Positions 36,191 to 44,653 of a stretch of 64,000 nt of DNA are shown here, piece by piece. The position numbers and the translations under genes were made by a program. The first letter of the stretch is position 1; the number at the start of each line of letters is the position of its first letter. The notes under the pieces are model-generated. The model did not search any database and was not told the DNA's origin. It saw only the letters and a list, made by a program, of their open reading frames with translations. Origin of the DNA: Mycolicibacillus trivialis (lineage in GTDB: Bacteria > Actinomycetota > Actinomycetes > Mycobacteriales > Mycobacteriaceae); NCBI RefSeq assembly GCF_002102395.1, contig NZ_LQPZ01000012.1, positions 1 to 64,000 of the forward strand, written 5' to 3'.

Positions 36191-36268
36191 TCCCTGAAAT
36201 CGACGCGGTAGCGGCGGTTTATTGCCCAAAACGGGGCTCTGAGCCCGCTGGGACGTCGATTTCAGGGA
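36191..36268. repeat. 78-bp element with 15-bp perfect terminal inverted repeats
   Basis: TCCCTGAAATCGACG (36191-36205) is exactly inverted at 36254-36268. The 48-base interior holds a smaller hairpin (GGGCT/AGCCC, 36234-36246). It starts 3 bases after ldtB, so it may act as its terminator; the size and symmetry also fit a short palindromic or MITE-like repeat. There is no transposase and no obvious target-site duplication. Confidence 0.6.
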
Positions 36269-36428
36269 TAGCAACCCGGTGAGCTCACGGTCTACCCACC
36301 GGTGACGTAATCGTATCGAAGCCGGCCGGGGCTCCACGCCGAGCTCCGGTCCGGTGCCACCGGCCGAGTGGCGCCGTCCATCCCTTCCGTACCCGCGGGC
36401 AGTTCTGCGCCGTCGAGTGCCGCACCGA
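36269..36428. other. Intergenic sequence upstream of the mmpS promoter
   Basis: 160 bases between the inverted-repeat element and the mmpS promoter. No gene, repeat or recognisable motif was seen here. Confidence 0.5.
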
Positions 36429-36457
36429 TTGCCTGATAATACCCCCAGGGGTATAAT
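36429..36457 (+). promoter_or_regulatory. mmpS-mmpL promoter with CsoR/RicR-like operator in its spacer
   Basis: TTGCCT (36429-36434) and a perfect TATAAT (36452-36457) are 17 bases apart, an excellent sigma-A promoter. Its spacer contains the palindrome ATACCCC-CA-GGGGTAT (36439-36454), a run of C and G flanked by A/T, as in operators of the CsoR/RicR copper-sensor family. A repressor there would block RNA polymerase. Promoter confidence is high; identity of the regulator is inference. Confidence 0.72.
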
Positions 36458-36529
36458 TCGGGTGCCGCACCGCGGTGACATGGGAAGCGCCAACTGTCGG
36501 ATGGAAGGCGTTGAGGGAAGGGGTCCGCC

Positions 36530-36958
36530 ATTCTTACCGTCCTCAAACGAGCGTGGGTGGTGGTCACCGTCGTGGCGGCTGCGATTCTCGGCGGGCTGGG
36601 TGTCCTGCACTTCCGCGGTGTCTTCGGCTCGGACGAGATCTTCATCCAGCCCACTGGCACGGAGGCGATCGTGTCGGTCAACGTCAAACACGTCGTCTAC
36701 GAGATCTTCGGGCCGCCGAACACCGTCGGTGCAGTCAGCTATCTCGACGAGGGCTCCGACACTCGGCAAGCCCGGTTCGCCGGATTGCCCTGGACGCACG
36801 CACTGACCACGACGTTGCCGGTGGTTGTCGCACACCTGGTCGCCCAAGGCGACAGCGACAGCATCGGCTGTCGGATCACGGTCAACGGTGCGGTACAGGA
36901 CGAGCAGAATTCCGTCGGCCACCATGCCCAAACCTTCTGCCTGGTGAAAGCCGCATGA
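36530..36958 (+). CDS. MmpS-family membrane protein
   Basis: A 142-aa partner of the downstream MmpL exporter: one N-terminal membrane helix and a periplasmic MmpS domain (VYEIFGP...VSYLDEG...LPWTHALTTT...CRITVNGAVQDE...CLVKAA, with the conserved Cys pair). Frame analysis puts a stop at 36512-36514, and the only codon giving a normal MmpS N-terminus (xLTVLKRAW) behind an RBS (GAGGGAAGGGG) is ATT at 36530; GTG 36557 would remove the basic N-terminal anchor. The stop overlaps the mmpL start (ATGA). M. tuberculosis has no mmpS-mmpL pair at this position. Confidence 0.85.
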   Translation: MLTVLKRAWVVVTVVAAAILGGLGVLHFRGVFGSDEIFIQPTGTEAIVSVNVKHVVYEIFGPPNTVGAVSYLDEGSDTRQARFAGLPWTHALTTTLPVVVAHLVAQGDSDSIGCRITVNGAVQDEQNSVGHHAQTFCLVKAA

Positions 36959-39951
36959 GCAACATCGGAAAACCGCCGTCGAGGCTGATGCGCACGATGC
37001 GCGCACTGGCGCTGCCGATTCTGCTGTTCTGGGTGCTGCTGACCGTGGCGGTCAACGTGTTCGTGCCGCAGATCGAGGTGGTGGCCCGCGAGCACGCGGT
37101 GTCGATGTCACCGGACGACGCCCCGGCAGTGATCGCCGCCAAGGAGATCGGTGCCAAGTTCGAGGAATCCGATTCCGACAGCATCGTCATGATCGTCCTG
37201 GAAAGCGATACGGAACTCGGCGCGGACGCCCGACGGTACTACGACGATCTGGTGCAGCGGCTGGAAGCCGACACCCGTCACGTGCAGCATGTGCACGACC
37301 TGTGGGGGGACCTGGTCACCGCGGGCGGCGTGCAATCCGCCGACGGCAAGGCCGCCTACGTCCAACTCAACGTCGCGGGCAACCAGGGCAGCACCGAGGG
37401 CATCGCGTCGGTGGACGCGGTTCGGGAGATCGTTGCCGAGCAGTCGCCGCCTGACGGGGTCAACGTGCATGTGACCGGCCCAGCCGCGCTCACCGCGGAC
37501 ATGACCGAGGCCGCCGACAAGAGCATGTTCACGATGATGGGCGTCACCGGCGTGGTCATCATCATCATGTTGCTGTTCACCTACCGGTCGATCAGCACGA
37601 CGTTGGTTGCTCTGGTGATGGTCGGCGTTGAAATGGGTACCGCCCGTGGCCTTGTCGCATTGCTGGGCGACATCGGCCTGTTGGGCTTCTCCACGTTCGT
37701 GGTCGCTTTGCTGTCATCGTTGGCGATCGCGGCGGGCACCGACTATGCGATCTTTCTGATCGGCCGCTACCAGGAGGCCCGCCGAGCCGGCGAGGACCCG
37801 GAGACCGCGTATTACACGATGATCCGCGGCACCTCGCACGTCATCGTCGGGTCCGGCCTGACGATCGCCGGGGCAACCGCGTGCCTGCATCTGGCCCGGC
37901 TCGATTACTTCAAGACCCTCGGCCTGCCGTCCGCACTGGGCATGCTGGTGGTAATCGCCGGGGCGATGACCGCTGGGCCGGCGGTGGTGGCCCTGGGCGC
38001 CAAATTCGGTCTGCTGGAACCCAAACGGACGATGCGCACCCGGCGCTGGCGGCGGATCGGCACCGCCAATGTGCGGTGGCCGGCGCCGGTTTTCGCCGCG
38101 TCGCTGCTGACCGTCATCGTCGGCTTCGCGATCATGCCGACCATGAAGATCAGCTTCAACGACCGCTACTACATCCCTTCGGACCTGCCGTCCAACGTCG
38201 GCTACGACGCCGCGGAGAAGCACTTTTCGGCAGCTCGGCTGAATCCCGACATCTTGATGGTCGAGTCGGACCACGACATGCGCAACCCCAGCGACATGAT
38301 CGTCTTGGATCGGATCGCCAAGGAGATCTTCCGCCTGCCCGGCACCGCACGGGTGCAGAGCATCACCCGGCCGCTCGGCGGACCCATCGAACACAGCTCC
38401 ATTCCGTTCCAGATCAGCATGCAGTCCATTCCGATCACGGCGAACCTGCAGTTCATGCGGGACCGGATGGGCGACATGCTCACCGTGAGCGACGACCTGG
38501 GCACCATGATCGATTCGATGGAGCGCATGCAGTCGTTGATGCGCACGACGAACGACACCGCCCAGACGATGAGCGATACGACCGGCAGCATGACCAGGAA
38601 CATGGGCACGATGGCCGGCACCATTGAGGAGATGCGGGACCGGATCGCCGATTTCGACGAGTTCTGGCGTCCGGTGCGCAACTACCTGGTGTGGGAGCCG
38701 CACTGCGCCGACATCCCGCTGTGCTGGTCGACCCGCTCGGTCTTCGAAGCCTTCGACAGCGTCGACAAGTTCACCGAGGACATGGACCGGTTGATCGGCG
38801 ACATGAACACGATGGACACTGTGATGCCGCAGATGGTCACCGCGATGCGGCAGATGACCGACGAGTTCGCCCCGATGATCGTGGCGGCCAAGAGCATGCG
38901 GGGCTCGCTGTTGACGCTGCACAGCAGTTTCGACGGGCTGGTCAAGCAGATGGAGCGGATGACCGATACCGCCGCGGCGATGGGCCAAGCGTTCGACGCG
39001 GCCAAAAACGACGACTACTTCTACCTGCCGCCGGAAGCCTTCGACAACCCGGACTTCCAACGTGGTCTGGAGATCTTCCTGTCGCCGGACGGCAAGGCGG
39101 CCCGATTCTTCGTCACTTTGGAACAGGAGCCGGCGACTCCGGCCGGCATCGCCGCGGTCGTACCGGAACTGGAGGCCGCCCGGCATGCCGTCAAGGGAAC
39201 GCCCCTAGCCGATGCGAAGTTCTACTTGACCGGCACGGCCGCCATCTACAACGACATCCAAACCGGCTCGACCTACGACCTCCTGCTCGTCGGGTTGGCT
39301 GCGGTCACCTTGATTTTCATCGTGATGCTGGTCATCATCCGATCCCTGGTGGCCGCCCTGGTGATCGTCGGTACGGTCCTGTTGTCGCTGGGCGCAGCCT
39401 TCGGCCTCTCGGTGCTGTTCTGGCAGCACATCGTGGGACTGGAGTTGAACTGGATCACCCCGGTGTTCGGAGTGATCGTGCTGCTCGCGGTCGGCTCGGA
39501 CTACAACCTGCTGCTGGTCTCCCGGTTCAAGGAGGAGATCCACGCCGGATTGAAGACCGGGATCATCCGCTCGATGGCCGGCACCGGGGGGGTGGTGACC
39601 GCCGCCGGGCTGGTGTTCGCGTTCACGATGATGTCGATGCTGGCCAGCGACCTGACCTCGATCGGCCAGGCGGGTAGCACGATCGGTATCGGTCTGTTGT
39701 TCGACACCTTGATCGTGCGCTCGCTGATGACCCCTTCGATGGCGACGTTGCTGGGCCGCTGGTTCTGGTGGCCGCAGATCGTGCGCCCTCGCCCGGCCAG
39801 CGCGATGCTGCAACCTTATGGGACGCGGTCGGCGGTGCGGCTGCTACTCGGGGAGTACAGCGGAGGATCGTTCGCCGCGGACATCGGCGATCCCGACCGA
39901 GCGGAGGAAGTGGACACCGCGCCGACGGAGTCTCCCAGCCGACCTCGGTGA
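36955..39951 (+). CDS. MmpL-family RND transporter
   Basis: A 998-aa inner-membrane RND exporter driven by proton motive force. Twelve membrane helices in two halves; the proton-relay Asp-Tyr pairs are visible in AAGTDYAIFLIGRYQEARR and AVGSDYNLLLVSRFKEE. The second periplasmic domain has a long Met-rich helical hairpin (about residues 495-690, with repeats such as MDRLIGDMNTMD), as in the MmpL4/MmpL5 cluster, where a coiled coil spans the periplasm. MmpL4/5 with MmpS4/5 export siderophores and drugs; the cargo here is unknown. Translationally coupled to mmpS and under the C/G-tract operator. Confidence 0.93.
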   Translation: MSNIGKPPSRLMRTMRALALPILLFWVLLTVAVNVFVPQIEVVAREHAVSMSPDDAPAVIAAKEIGAKFEESDSDSIVMIVLESDTELGADARRYYDDLVQRLEADTRHVQHVHDLWGDLVTAGGVQSADGKAAYVQLNVAGNQGSTEGIASVDAVREIVAEQSPPDGVNVHVTGPAALTADMTEAADKSMFTMMGVTGVVIIIMLLFTYRSISTTLVALVMVGVEMGTARGLVALLGDIGLLGFSTFVVALLSSLAIAAGTDYAIFLIGRYQEARRAGEDPETAYYTMIRGTSHVIVGSGLTIAGATACLHLARLDYFKTLGLPSALGMLVVIAGAMTAGPAVVALGAKFGLLEPKRTMRTRRWRRIGTANVRWPAPVFAASLLTVIVGFAIMPTMKISFNDRYYIPSDLPSNVGYDAAEKHFSAARLNPDILMVESDHDMRNPSDMIVLDRIAKEIFRLPGTARVQSITRPLGGPIEHSSIPFQISMQSIPITANLQFMRDRMGDMLTVSDDLGTMIDSMERMQSLMRTTNDTAQTMSDTTGSMTRNMGTMAGTIEEMRDRIADFDEFWRPVRNYLVWEPHCADIPLCWSTRSVFEAFDSVDKFTEDMDRLIGDMNTMDTVMPQMVTAMRQMTDEFAPMIVAAKSMRGSLLTLHSSFDGLVKQMERMTDTAAAMGQAFDAAKNDDYFYLPPEAFDNPDFQRGLEIFLSPDGKAARFFVTLEQEPATPAGIAAVVPELEAARHAVKGTPLADAKFYLTGTAAIYNDIQTGSTYDLLLVGLAAVTLIFIVMLVIIRSLVAALVIVGTVLLSLGAAFGLSVLFWQHIVGLELNWITPVFGVIVLLAVGSDYNLLLVSRFKEEIHAGLKTGIIRSMAGTGGVVTAAGLVFAFTMMSMLASDLTSIGQAGSTIGIGLLFDTLIVRSLMTPSMATLLGRWFWWPQIVRPRPASAMLQPYGTRSAVRLLLGEYSGGSFAADIGDPDRAEEVDTAPTESPSRPR

Positions 39952-40006
39952 CCACGCCGGAGAAAACGTCACGTTCAGCGGCCGACTGGGCGACCGCGCC
40001 TATCGG

Positions 40007-40080
40007 GGTGGCTGACGGGGCTCGAACCCGCGACCCCCAGGATCACAACCTGGTGCTCTACCAACTGAACTACAGCCACC
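40007..40080 (-). tRNA. tRNA-His (anticodon GTG)
   Basis: The reverse complement forms a complete cloverleaf of 74 bases with anticodon stem CCAGG/CCTGG and loop TTGTGAT (GTG). The acceptor is 8 bp (GGTGGCTG/CAGCCACC) because of the extra G-1 opposite C73 that is the identity mark of tRNA-His. It lies beside orn, as in M. tuberculosis. Confidence 0.97.
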
Positions 40081-40115
40081 ATCGCTGCCGACCGGCCGGT
40101 GGCAGCCCCCCGATA

Positions 40116-40760
40116 CTAGCCGCTGAGGTTCTCGGCAGCCGAATCGGTGTGGTCGCCGCCACCCAACTCCGCCGCGACCGCGGCGATCTCGCTGGTCGAC
40201 GGCCCCGGCGGGGCGACGAACGCGGTACGCCGGTAGTACTGCAGTTCACGGATCGACTCGTGGATGTCGGCCAGGGCCCGGTGCGCCAGCCCCTTGGCCG
40301 GCTGACCGAAGTAGATCCGCGGGTACCAGCGCCGGCACAGTTCCTTGATCGAGCTCACATCGATCATCCGGTAATGCAGGAACGCGTCCAGCGCCGGCAT
40401 GTCACGAGCGATGAACCCGCGGTCGGTAGCGATGGAGTTGCCGGCGAGCGGAGCCGTCTTGGCCTGCTTCACATGCCGACGCAGGTAGTCGAGCACCATG
40501 TTCTCCGCCGTCGGCACGTCGACGGTGGCCGCCCGCACCTCCTCGATCAGCCCCGACCGGGTGTGCATCTCGGTGACCACGTCGATCATCGAATCCAGGG
40601 CCGCGTCTTCGGCGTGGATCACGATGTCGATGCCGTCGTCCACCGGGTTCAGGTCCCCGTCGGTGACCACGACAGCGATCTCGATCAGTTTGTCGGAGCC
40701 CAGATCGAGTCCGGTCATCTCGCAGTCGATCCACACCAGCTCATCGCGCACAGCACTCAC
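40116..40760 (-). CDS. orn: Oligoribonuclease Orn
   Basis: A 214-aa DEDDh 3'-5' exoribonuclease that degrades di- to pentanucleotides, including pGpG from c-di-GMP turnover. Motifs: exo [12 protein letters not shown] (Asp-x-Glu), exo II around [16 protein letters not shown], exo [14 protein letters not shown] with the catalytic His and Asp. Usual length plus a short acidic C-terminal tail. Orthologous in position to Rv2511. Confidence 0.95.
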   Translation of the reverse strand: MSAVRDELVWIDCEMTGLDLGSDKLIEIAVVVTDGDLNPVDDGIDIVIHAEDAALDSMIDVVTEMHTRSGLIEEVRAATVDVPTAENMVLDYLRRHVKQAKTAPLAGNSIATDRGFIARDMPALDAFLHYRMIDVSSIKELCRRWYPRIYFGQPAKGLAHRALADIHESIRELQYYRRTAFVAPPGPSTSEIAAVAAELGGGDHTDSAAENLSG

Positions 40761-40901
40761 AGTAGGCCCACGTTAGCCGCTGGCTGCCGCGCGCGGTAAG
40801 CGGCCAAGTAATCTGAGCTGCTGAACGTGGGGCTGACCCGACGCCCAGGGGCTGAGGACCCCCACCTCCGAGTTTCGAGACAGCGAAGGACACGCGGTTC
40901 C

Positions 40902-42452
40902 ATGGGTACGAAATCGACAGACACCCCAGCGCAGGAGATCGCCGCCGGCTACAGCGTCGGCGGGCAGGCGCTGGAGTTGGGTGCCGTCGTCATCGACGGC
41001 GCCGCCGACCCGCAGGCCCAGGTCCGCATTCCGCTGGCCACCGTCAACCGGCACGGCCTCATCGCCGGCGCCACCGGCACCGGTAAGACCAAGACGCTGC
41101 AGGTCATGGCCGAGCAGCTCTCGGCGGCCGGCGTCCCGGTGTTGATGGCCGACATCAAGGGCGACCTGTCCGGGCTGGCGCGCGCCGGGACCGGCAACGA
41201 CAAGATCACCGAGCGCAGCGACGACACCGGCGACTCCTGGGAGCCGACCGCCTACCCGGTGGAGTTCCTGTCGCTGGGAACCGACGGGATCGGGGTGCCG
41301 GTGCGTGCCACGATCTCCAGCTTCGGACCGATTCTGCTGTCGAAGGTGCTGGGGCTCAACGCTACTCAGGAGTCGACGCTCGGGCTGATCTTCCACTGGG
41401 CCGACCAGCAGGGGCTGGCGCTGCTGGATTTGAAAGATCTGCGCGCGGTGATCACCCACCTCACCAGCGACGAGGGCAAAGCCGACCTCAAGGCACTGGG
41501 CGCGGTGTCCACCGCCACCGCCGGAGTGATCCTGCGGGCCCTGATCAACCTCGAGGCCGAGGGGGCGGACACCTTCTTCGGGGAGCCCGAACTCGACCCC
41601 GAAGACCTGCTCCGCGTCGACGAGCAGGGCCGCGGGGTCATCACCCTGCTCGAACTCGGGGACCAGGCCGCCCGCCCGGTGCTGTTCTCCACCTTCTTGA
41701 TGTGGGTGCTCGCCGACCTGTTCACCCTGTTGCCCGAGGTCGGCGATGTCGACAAACCCAAGCTGGTCTTCTTCTTCGACGAAGCGCACCTGCTGTTCAG
41801 CGACGCCTCCAAGGCGTTCCTCGACCAGGTGGAGCAGACCGTCAAGCTGATCCGCTCCAAGGGGGTGGGGGTGTTCTTCTGCACCCAGCTGCCCACCGAT
41901 GTGCCCAACGCGGTGCTGTCCCAGCTCGGGGCGCGGGTGCAGCACGCGTTGCGTGCCTTCACCCCCGACGATCAGAAGGCGCTCACCAAGACGGTGCGCA
42001 CCTACCCGAAGACCAAGATCTACGACCTGGAGTCGGCGTTGACCTCCCTCGGAATCGGGGAGGCGGTGGTCACGGTGCTCTCCGAGCGGGGCGCTCCCAC
42101 GCCGGTCGCCTGGACGCGGCTGCGCGCCCCGCGCTCGCTGATGGACGCCATCGGGGCTGACGCGATTCGCAGTGCGGCCCAGGACAGTTCCCTGCACGCC
42201 AAGTACGGCGAGAGCATCGACCGGGAATCCGCTTACGAGATCCTGAAAGGCAAACTGGTCCAGGACGGGTCGTCGGAAGACACCCCGACGGCCGGAGAGC
42301 CGAAGAAGCCCGGCTGGTGGAAACGCTTCCTGCAGTGGTGGAAGGAGTTGCTCAGCAGCCCCGCCGCCAAGAGCTTCGCCCGGTCGGCAGGCACCGTGGT
42401 CGGACGCGAGATCACCCGCGGCATGATGGGCACCGGCAAGCGCAAGCGTTAG
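40902..42452 (+). CDS. HerA-like ATPase (DUF853)
   Basis: A 516-aa P-loop ATPase of the HerA/FtsK clade. Walker A GATGTGKTKT (residues 56-65), Walker B KLVFFFDEAHLLF (about 287-299), and the distal GVGVFFCTQLPTDVP sensor region. The C-terminus is basic (TGKRKR). HerA proteins pump DNA together with nucleases, but the DUF853 branch is uncharacterised. Equivalent to Rv2510c. The start at 40902 follows GCGAAGGA. Confidence 0.9.
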   Translation: MGTKSTDTPAQEIAAGYSVGGQALELGAVVIDGAADPQAQVRIPLATVNRHGLIAGATGTGKTKTLQVMAEQLSAAGVPVLMADIKGDLSGLARAGTGNDKITERSDDTGDSWEPTAYPVEFLSLGTDGIGVPVRATISSFGPILLSKVLGLNATQESTLGLIFHWADQQGLALLDLKDLRAVITHLTSDEGKADLKALGAVSTATAGVILRALINLEAEGADTFFGEPELDPEDLLRVDEQGRGVITLLELGDQAARPVLFSTFLMWVLADLFTLLPEVGDVDKPKLVFFFDEAHLLFSDASKAFLDQVEQTVKLIRSKGVGVFFCTQLPTDVPNAVLSQLGARVQHALRAFTPDDQKALTKTVRTYPKTKIYDLESALTSLGIGEAVVTVLSERGAPTPVAWTRLRAPRSLMDAIGADAIRSAAQDSSLHAKYGESIDRESAYEILKGKLVQDGSSEDTPTAGEPKKPGWWKRFLQWWKELLSSPAAKSFARSAGTVVGREITRGMMGTGKRKR

Positions 42453-42453
42453 C

Positions 42454-43260
42454 TCAGTCGCCGCCCAGCTTTTTGTAGAAGCTGCCCACGATCGGTGCGA
42501 CGATCGCCCGCGGCGCGTACTGGCTGGCCACCGACATCGCCTTCGACGTCACCCCGGGGACGACGCGCATCTTGTTGCGTTCCAAGGCATCCAGGGACAG
42601 CTTCGCGGTGTGCTCCACCGAGATCCACAGGAAATCCGGGACCAGCTTGTCGACCAGTGACGCCTCGGCGGGATCGGGTGTCTCGGCGCGCACCGGGCCG
42701 GGCGCCAGCACCGTGACGTGCACCCCGGACCGGCGCACCTCGCCGCGCAACGATTCGCTGAACGTGTTGGCGAACGCCTTGGTCGCCGCGTAGGTGGCGT
42801 TGTTGGGGATCGGGGAGTTTCCCGCCGCGGACCCGGAGATCAAGATTCCACCCGCCCGACGCTCAAGCATCCCGGGCAGCACCGCCAACACCAAGTCGTG
42901 CACCGCCACCGCGTTGAGCTGGACCTGACCCCGCTCCTCGGCCGGATCCTGTTTGGACACCGGACCGAACGTCGCGGTGCCCGCGTTGGCGCACAGGATC
43001 GAGATGTTGCGGTCGGCCAGTTCGTCGACGAACGGGGCGCGGGCGGCCGGATCGGCCAGATCGACCGGGCGCACCTCGACTTCCACGCCGTATCGGTCGG
43101 TGAGGCGGGCGGCCAGCGCCGTCAGCACCTCGCCGCGGCGGGCGGTGATGATCAGATGGTGACCGCGTGCGGCCAATTCGGTGGCCAGCGCCTCGCCGAT
43201 ACCTTGGGAGGCGCCGGTGACCACGGCGCGGGCGTCGGGGCTGGGAGCGGGAACGGGCAT
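42454..43260 (-). CDS. cmrA: Mycolate reductase CmrA (SDR)
   Basis: A 268-aa short-chain dehydrogenase matching Rv2509, the enzyme that reduces the 3-oxo group of the immature mycolate after Pks13 condensation. Features: VTGASQGIG cofactor loop (residues 14-22), CANAG, ISGSAAGN with Ser, and YAATK (Tyr-x3-Lys). The C-terminal part (YAPRAIVAPIVGSFYKKL) is hydrophobic. The ATG at 43260 has TACGAT 6 bases upstream on the minus strand, so the mRNA is probably leaderless. The symbol is by synteny and resemblance. Confidence 0.88.
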   Translation of the reverse strand: MPVPAPSPDARAVVTGASQGIGEALATELAARGHHLIITARRGEVLTALAARLTDRYGVEVEVRPVDLADPAARAPFVDELADRNISILCANAGTATFGPVSKQDPAEERGQVQLNAVAVHDLVLAVLPGMLERRAGGILISGSAAGNSPIPNNATYAATKAFANTFSESLRGEVRRSGVHVTVLAPGPVRAETPDPAEASLVDKLVPDFLWISVEHTAKLSLDALERNKMRVVPGVTSKAMSVASQYAPRAIVAPIVGSFYKKLGGD

Positions 43261-43294
43261 GCGCCAATCGTAGACAGCGTTTACAGTGCCCATC
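43261..43294. promoter_or_regulatory. Compact divergent leaderless promoters between cmrA and the MFS gene
   Basis: Only 34 bases separate the two starts. Minus strand: TACGAT (43272-43267) is 6 bases from the cmrA ATG. Plus strand: TACAGT (43282-43287) is 7 bases from GTG 43295. The two -10 elements nearly abut back to back, so the promoters should compete for polymerase. Confidence 0.5.
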
Positions 43295-44653
43295 GTGGGC
43301 AGCCCGGGATCACCGCCGGACCGACCGGGCCGGTCGCGGACAACGGGCGGTGCGCTGCGTTCACGGGTACTGGCCTGGATGCTGTGGGACTGCGGTGCCG
43401 CCGGCCTCAACGCGATCGTGGTGACGTTCGTCTTCTCGGTCTACCTGACCGGAACCGTCGGTGCGGTCGACCCGGGCGCCACCGCCTCGGCCAGCTGGCT
43501 GGGCCGGGCGATGGCGATCGGTGGACTCTCGGTGGCGCTGCTGGCACCGGTCATCGGGGTCTGGGTCGAGGCGCCGCAGCGGCGCCGGCCGGCGCTGGCG
43601 GTGCTCACCGGCCTGGCCGCGGCCCTGACGTGCACGATGAGCCTTATCCGCGACGACCCGCGCTACCTGGTGCCGGGGCTGGCGCTGCTGGCGATGACCG
43701 CGGCGTGCGTGGATCTGGCCGGGGTGCCCTACAACGCCATGCTGCGGCAGGTCTCCACCCCGCTCACCGCGGGGCGGGTGTCCGGGTTCGGGTGGGCCGC
43801 CGGCTATGCCGGTGCGGTGGTGTTGATGCTGCTCGTCTATCTGGGCTTCTTCGCCGGGGACGGGGCGACCCGCGGCCTGCTGCGGCTGTCACCGCACGAC
43901 GGCCACAACGTGCGGATGGCGATGGTGCTGGCCGCCGGCTGGCTGGTGGCGTTCGCGCTGCCGCTGCTGGCCGGCCGGCACTGGCCCCGCTCCACCGGCG
44001 CGCCGGTGCCTCGCTACGGGCTGTTCGGCGGCTACCGCAAGCTCTGGGCCGACCTGCGCGGGGAGTGGCGTCGCGACCGCAACCTGGTCTACTTCCTGCT
44101 GGCCAGCGCGGTCTACCGGGATGGGCTGGTCGGTGTGTTCGCGTTCGGCGCGGTACTCGGGGTCAACGTGTACGGCATCTCCTCGGCGGACGTGCTGCTC
44201 TTCGGCGGAAGCGCCGCGGTGGTGGCGGCCATCGGGGCGGTGCTCGGCGGCCTGCTCGACGACCGGGTGGGCTCCAAGCCCATCATCGTCGGGTCATTGG
44301 CGGTGATGATCGCGGTCGGCCTGGCCCTGCTCGCACTCTCCGGGCCGGTCGTGTTCTGGGTGTGCGGGCTGGTGCTGTGTTTGTTCATCGGGCCGGCCCA
44401 ATCCGCGTCGCGGACGCTGCTGCTGCGAATGGCGCCCGACGGCATGGAGGGGGTGGCCTTCGGGCTCTACACGATGACCGGTCGCGCGGTGACGTTTCTG
44501 GCGCCGTGGCTGTTCTCGGTGTTCGTCGATGTCTTCCACGCCGACCGGGCCGGTCTGGCGGGATTGTGCCTGGTGCTGGCGGCCGGCTTGGGGGGCCTGC
44601 TTCGGGTGCGGGCCCCGTCGGCGCGGATCAACCGGCGTTCGCGCAGATCGTGA
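43295..44653 (+). CDS. MFS-type membrane protein (UMF1-like), Rv2508c-like
   Basis: A 452-aa integral membrane protein with about 12 hydrophobic segments; the UMF1/Vps22-like MFS branch is suggested by LWDCGAAGLNAIVVTFVFSVY near the N-terminus and the internal IGPAQSASRTLLLRMAP. It matches the position of Rv2508c. GTG 43295 fits the -10 element TACAGT; GTG 43286 is an alternative three codons upstream. The last 26 bases overlap the convergent next gene. The substrate is unknown. Confidence 0.85.
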   Translation: MGSPGSPPDRPGRSRTTGGALRSRVLAWMLWDCGAAGLNAIVVTFVFSVYLTGTVGAVDPGATASASWLGRAMAIGGLSVALLAPVIGVWVEAPQRRRPALAVLTGLAAALTCTMSLIRDDPRYLVPGLALLAMTAACVDLAGVPYNAMLRQVSTPLTAGRVSGFGWAAGYAGAVVLMLLVYLGFFAGDGATRGLLRLSPHDGHNVRMAMVLAAGWLVAFALPLLAGRHWPRSTGAPVPRYGLFGGYRKLWADLRGEWRRDRNLVYFLLASAVYRDGLVGVFAFGAVLGVNVYGISSADVLLFGGSAAVVAAIGAVLGGLLDDRVGSKPIIVGSLAVMIAVGLALLALSGPVVFWVCGLVLCLFIGPAQSASRTLLLRMAPDGMEGVAFGLYTMTGRAVTFLAPWLFSVFVDVFHADRAGLAGLCLVLAAGLGGLLRVRAPSARINRRSRRS

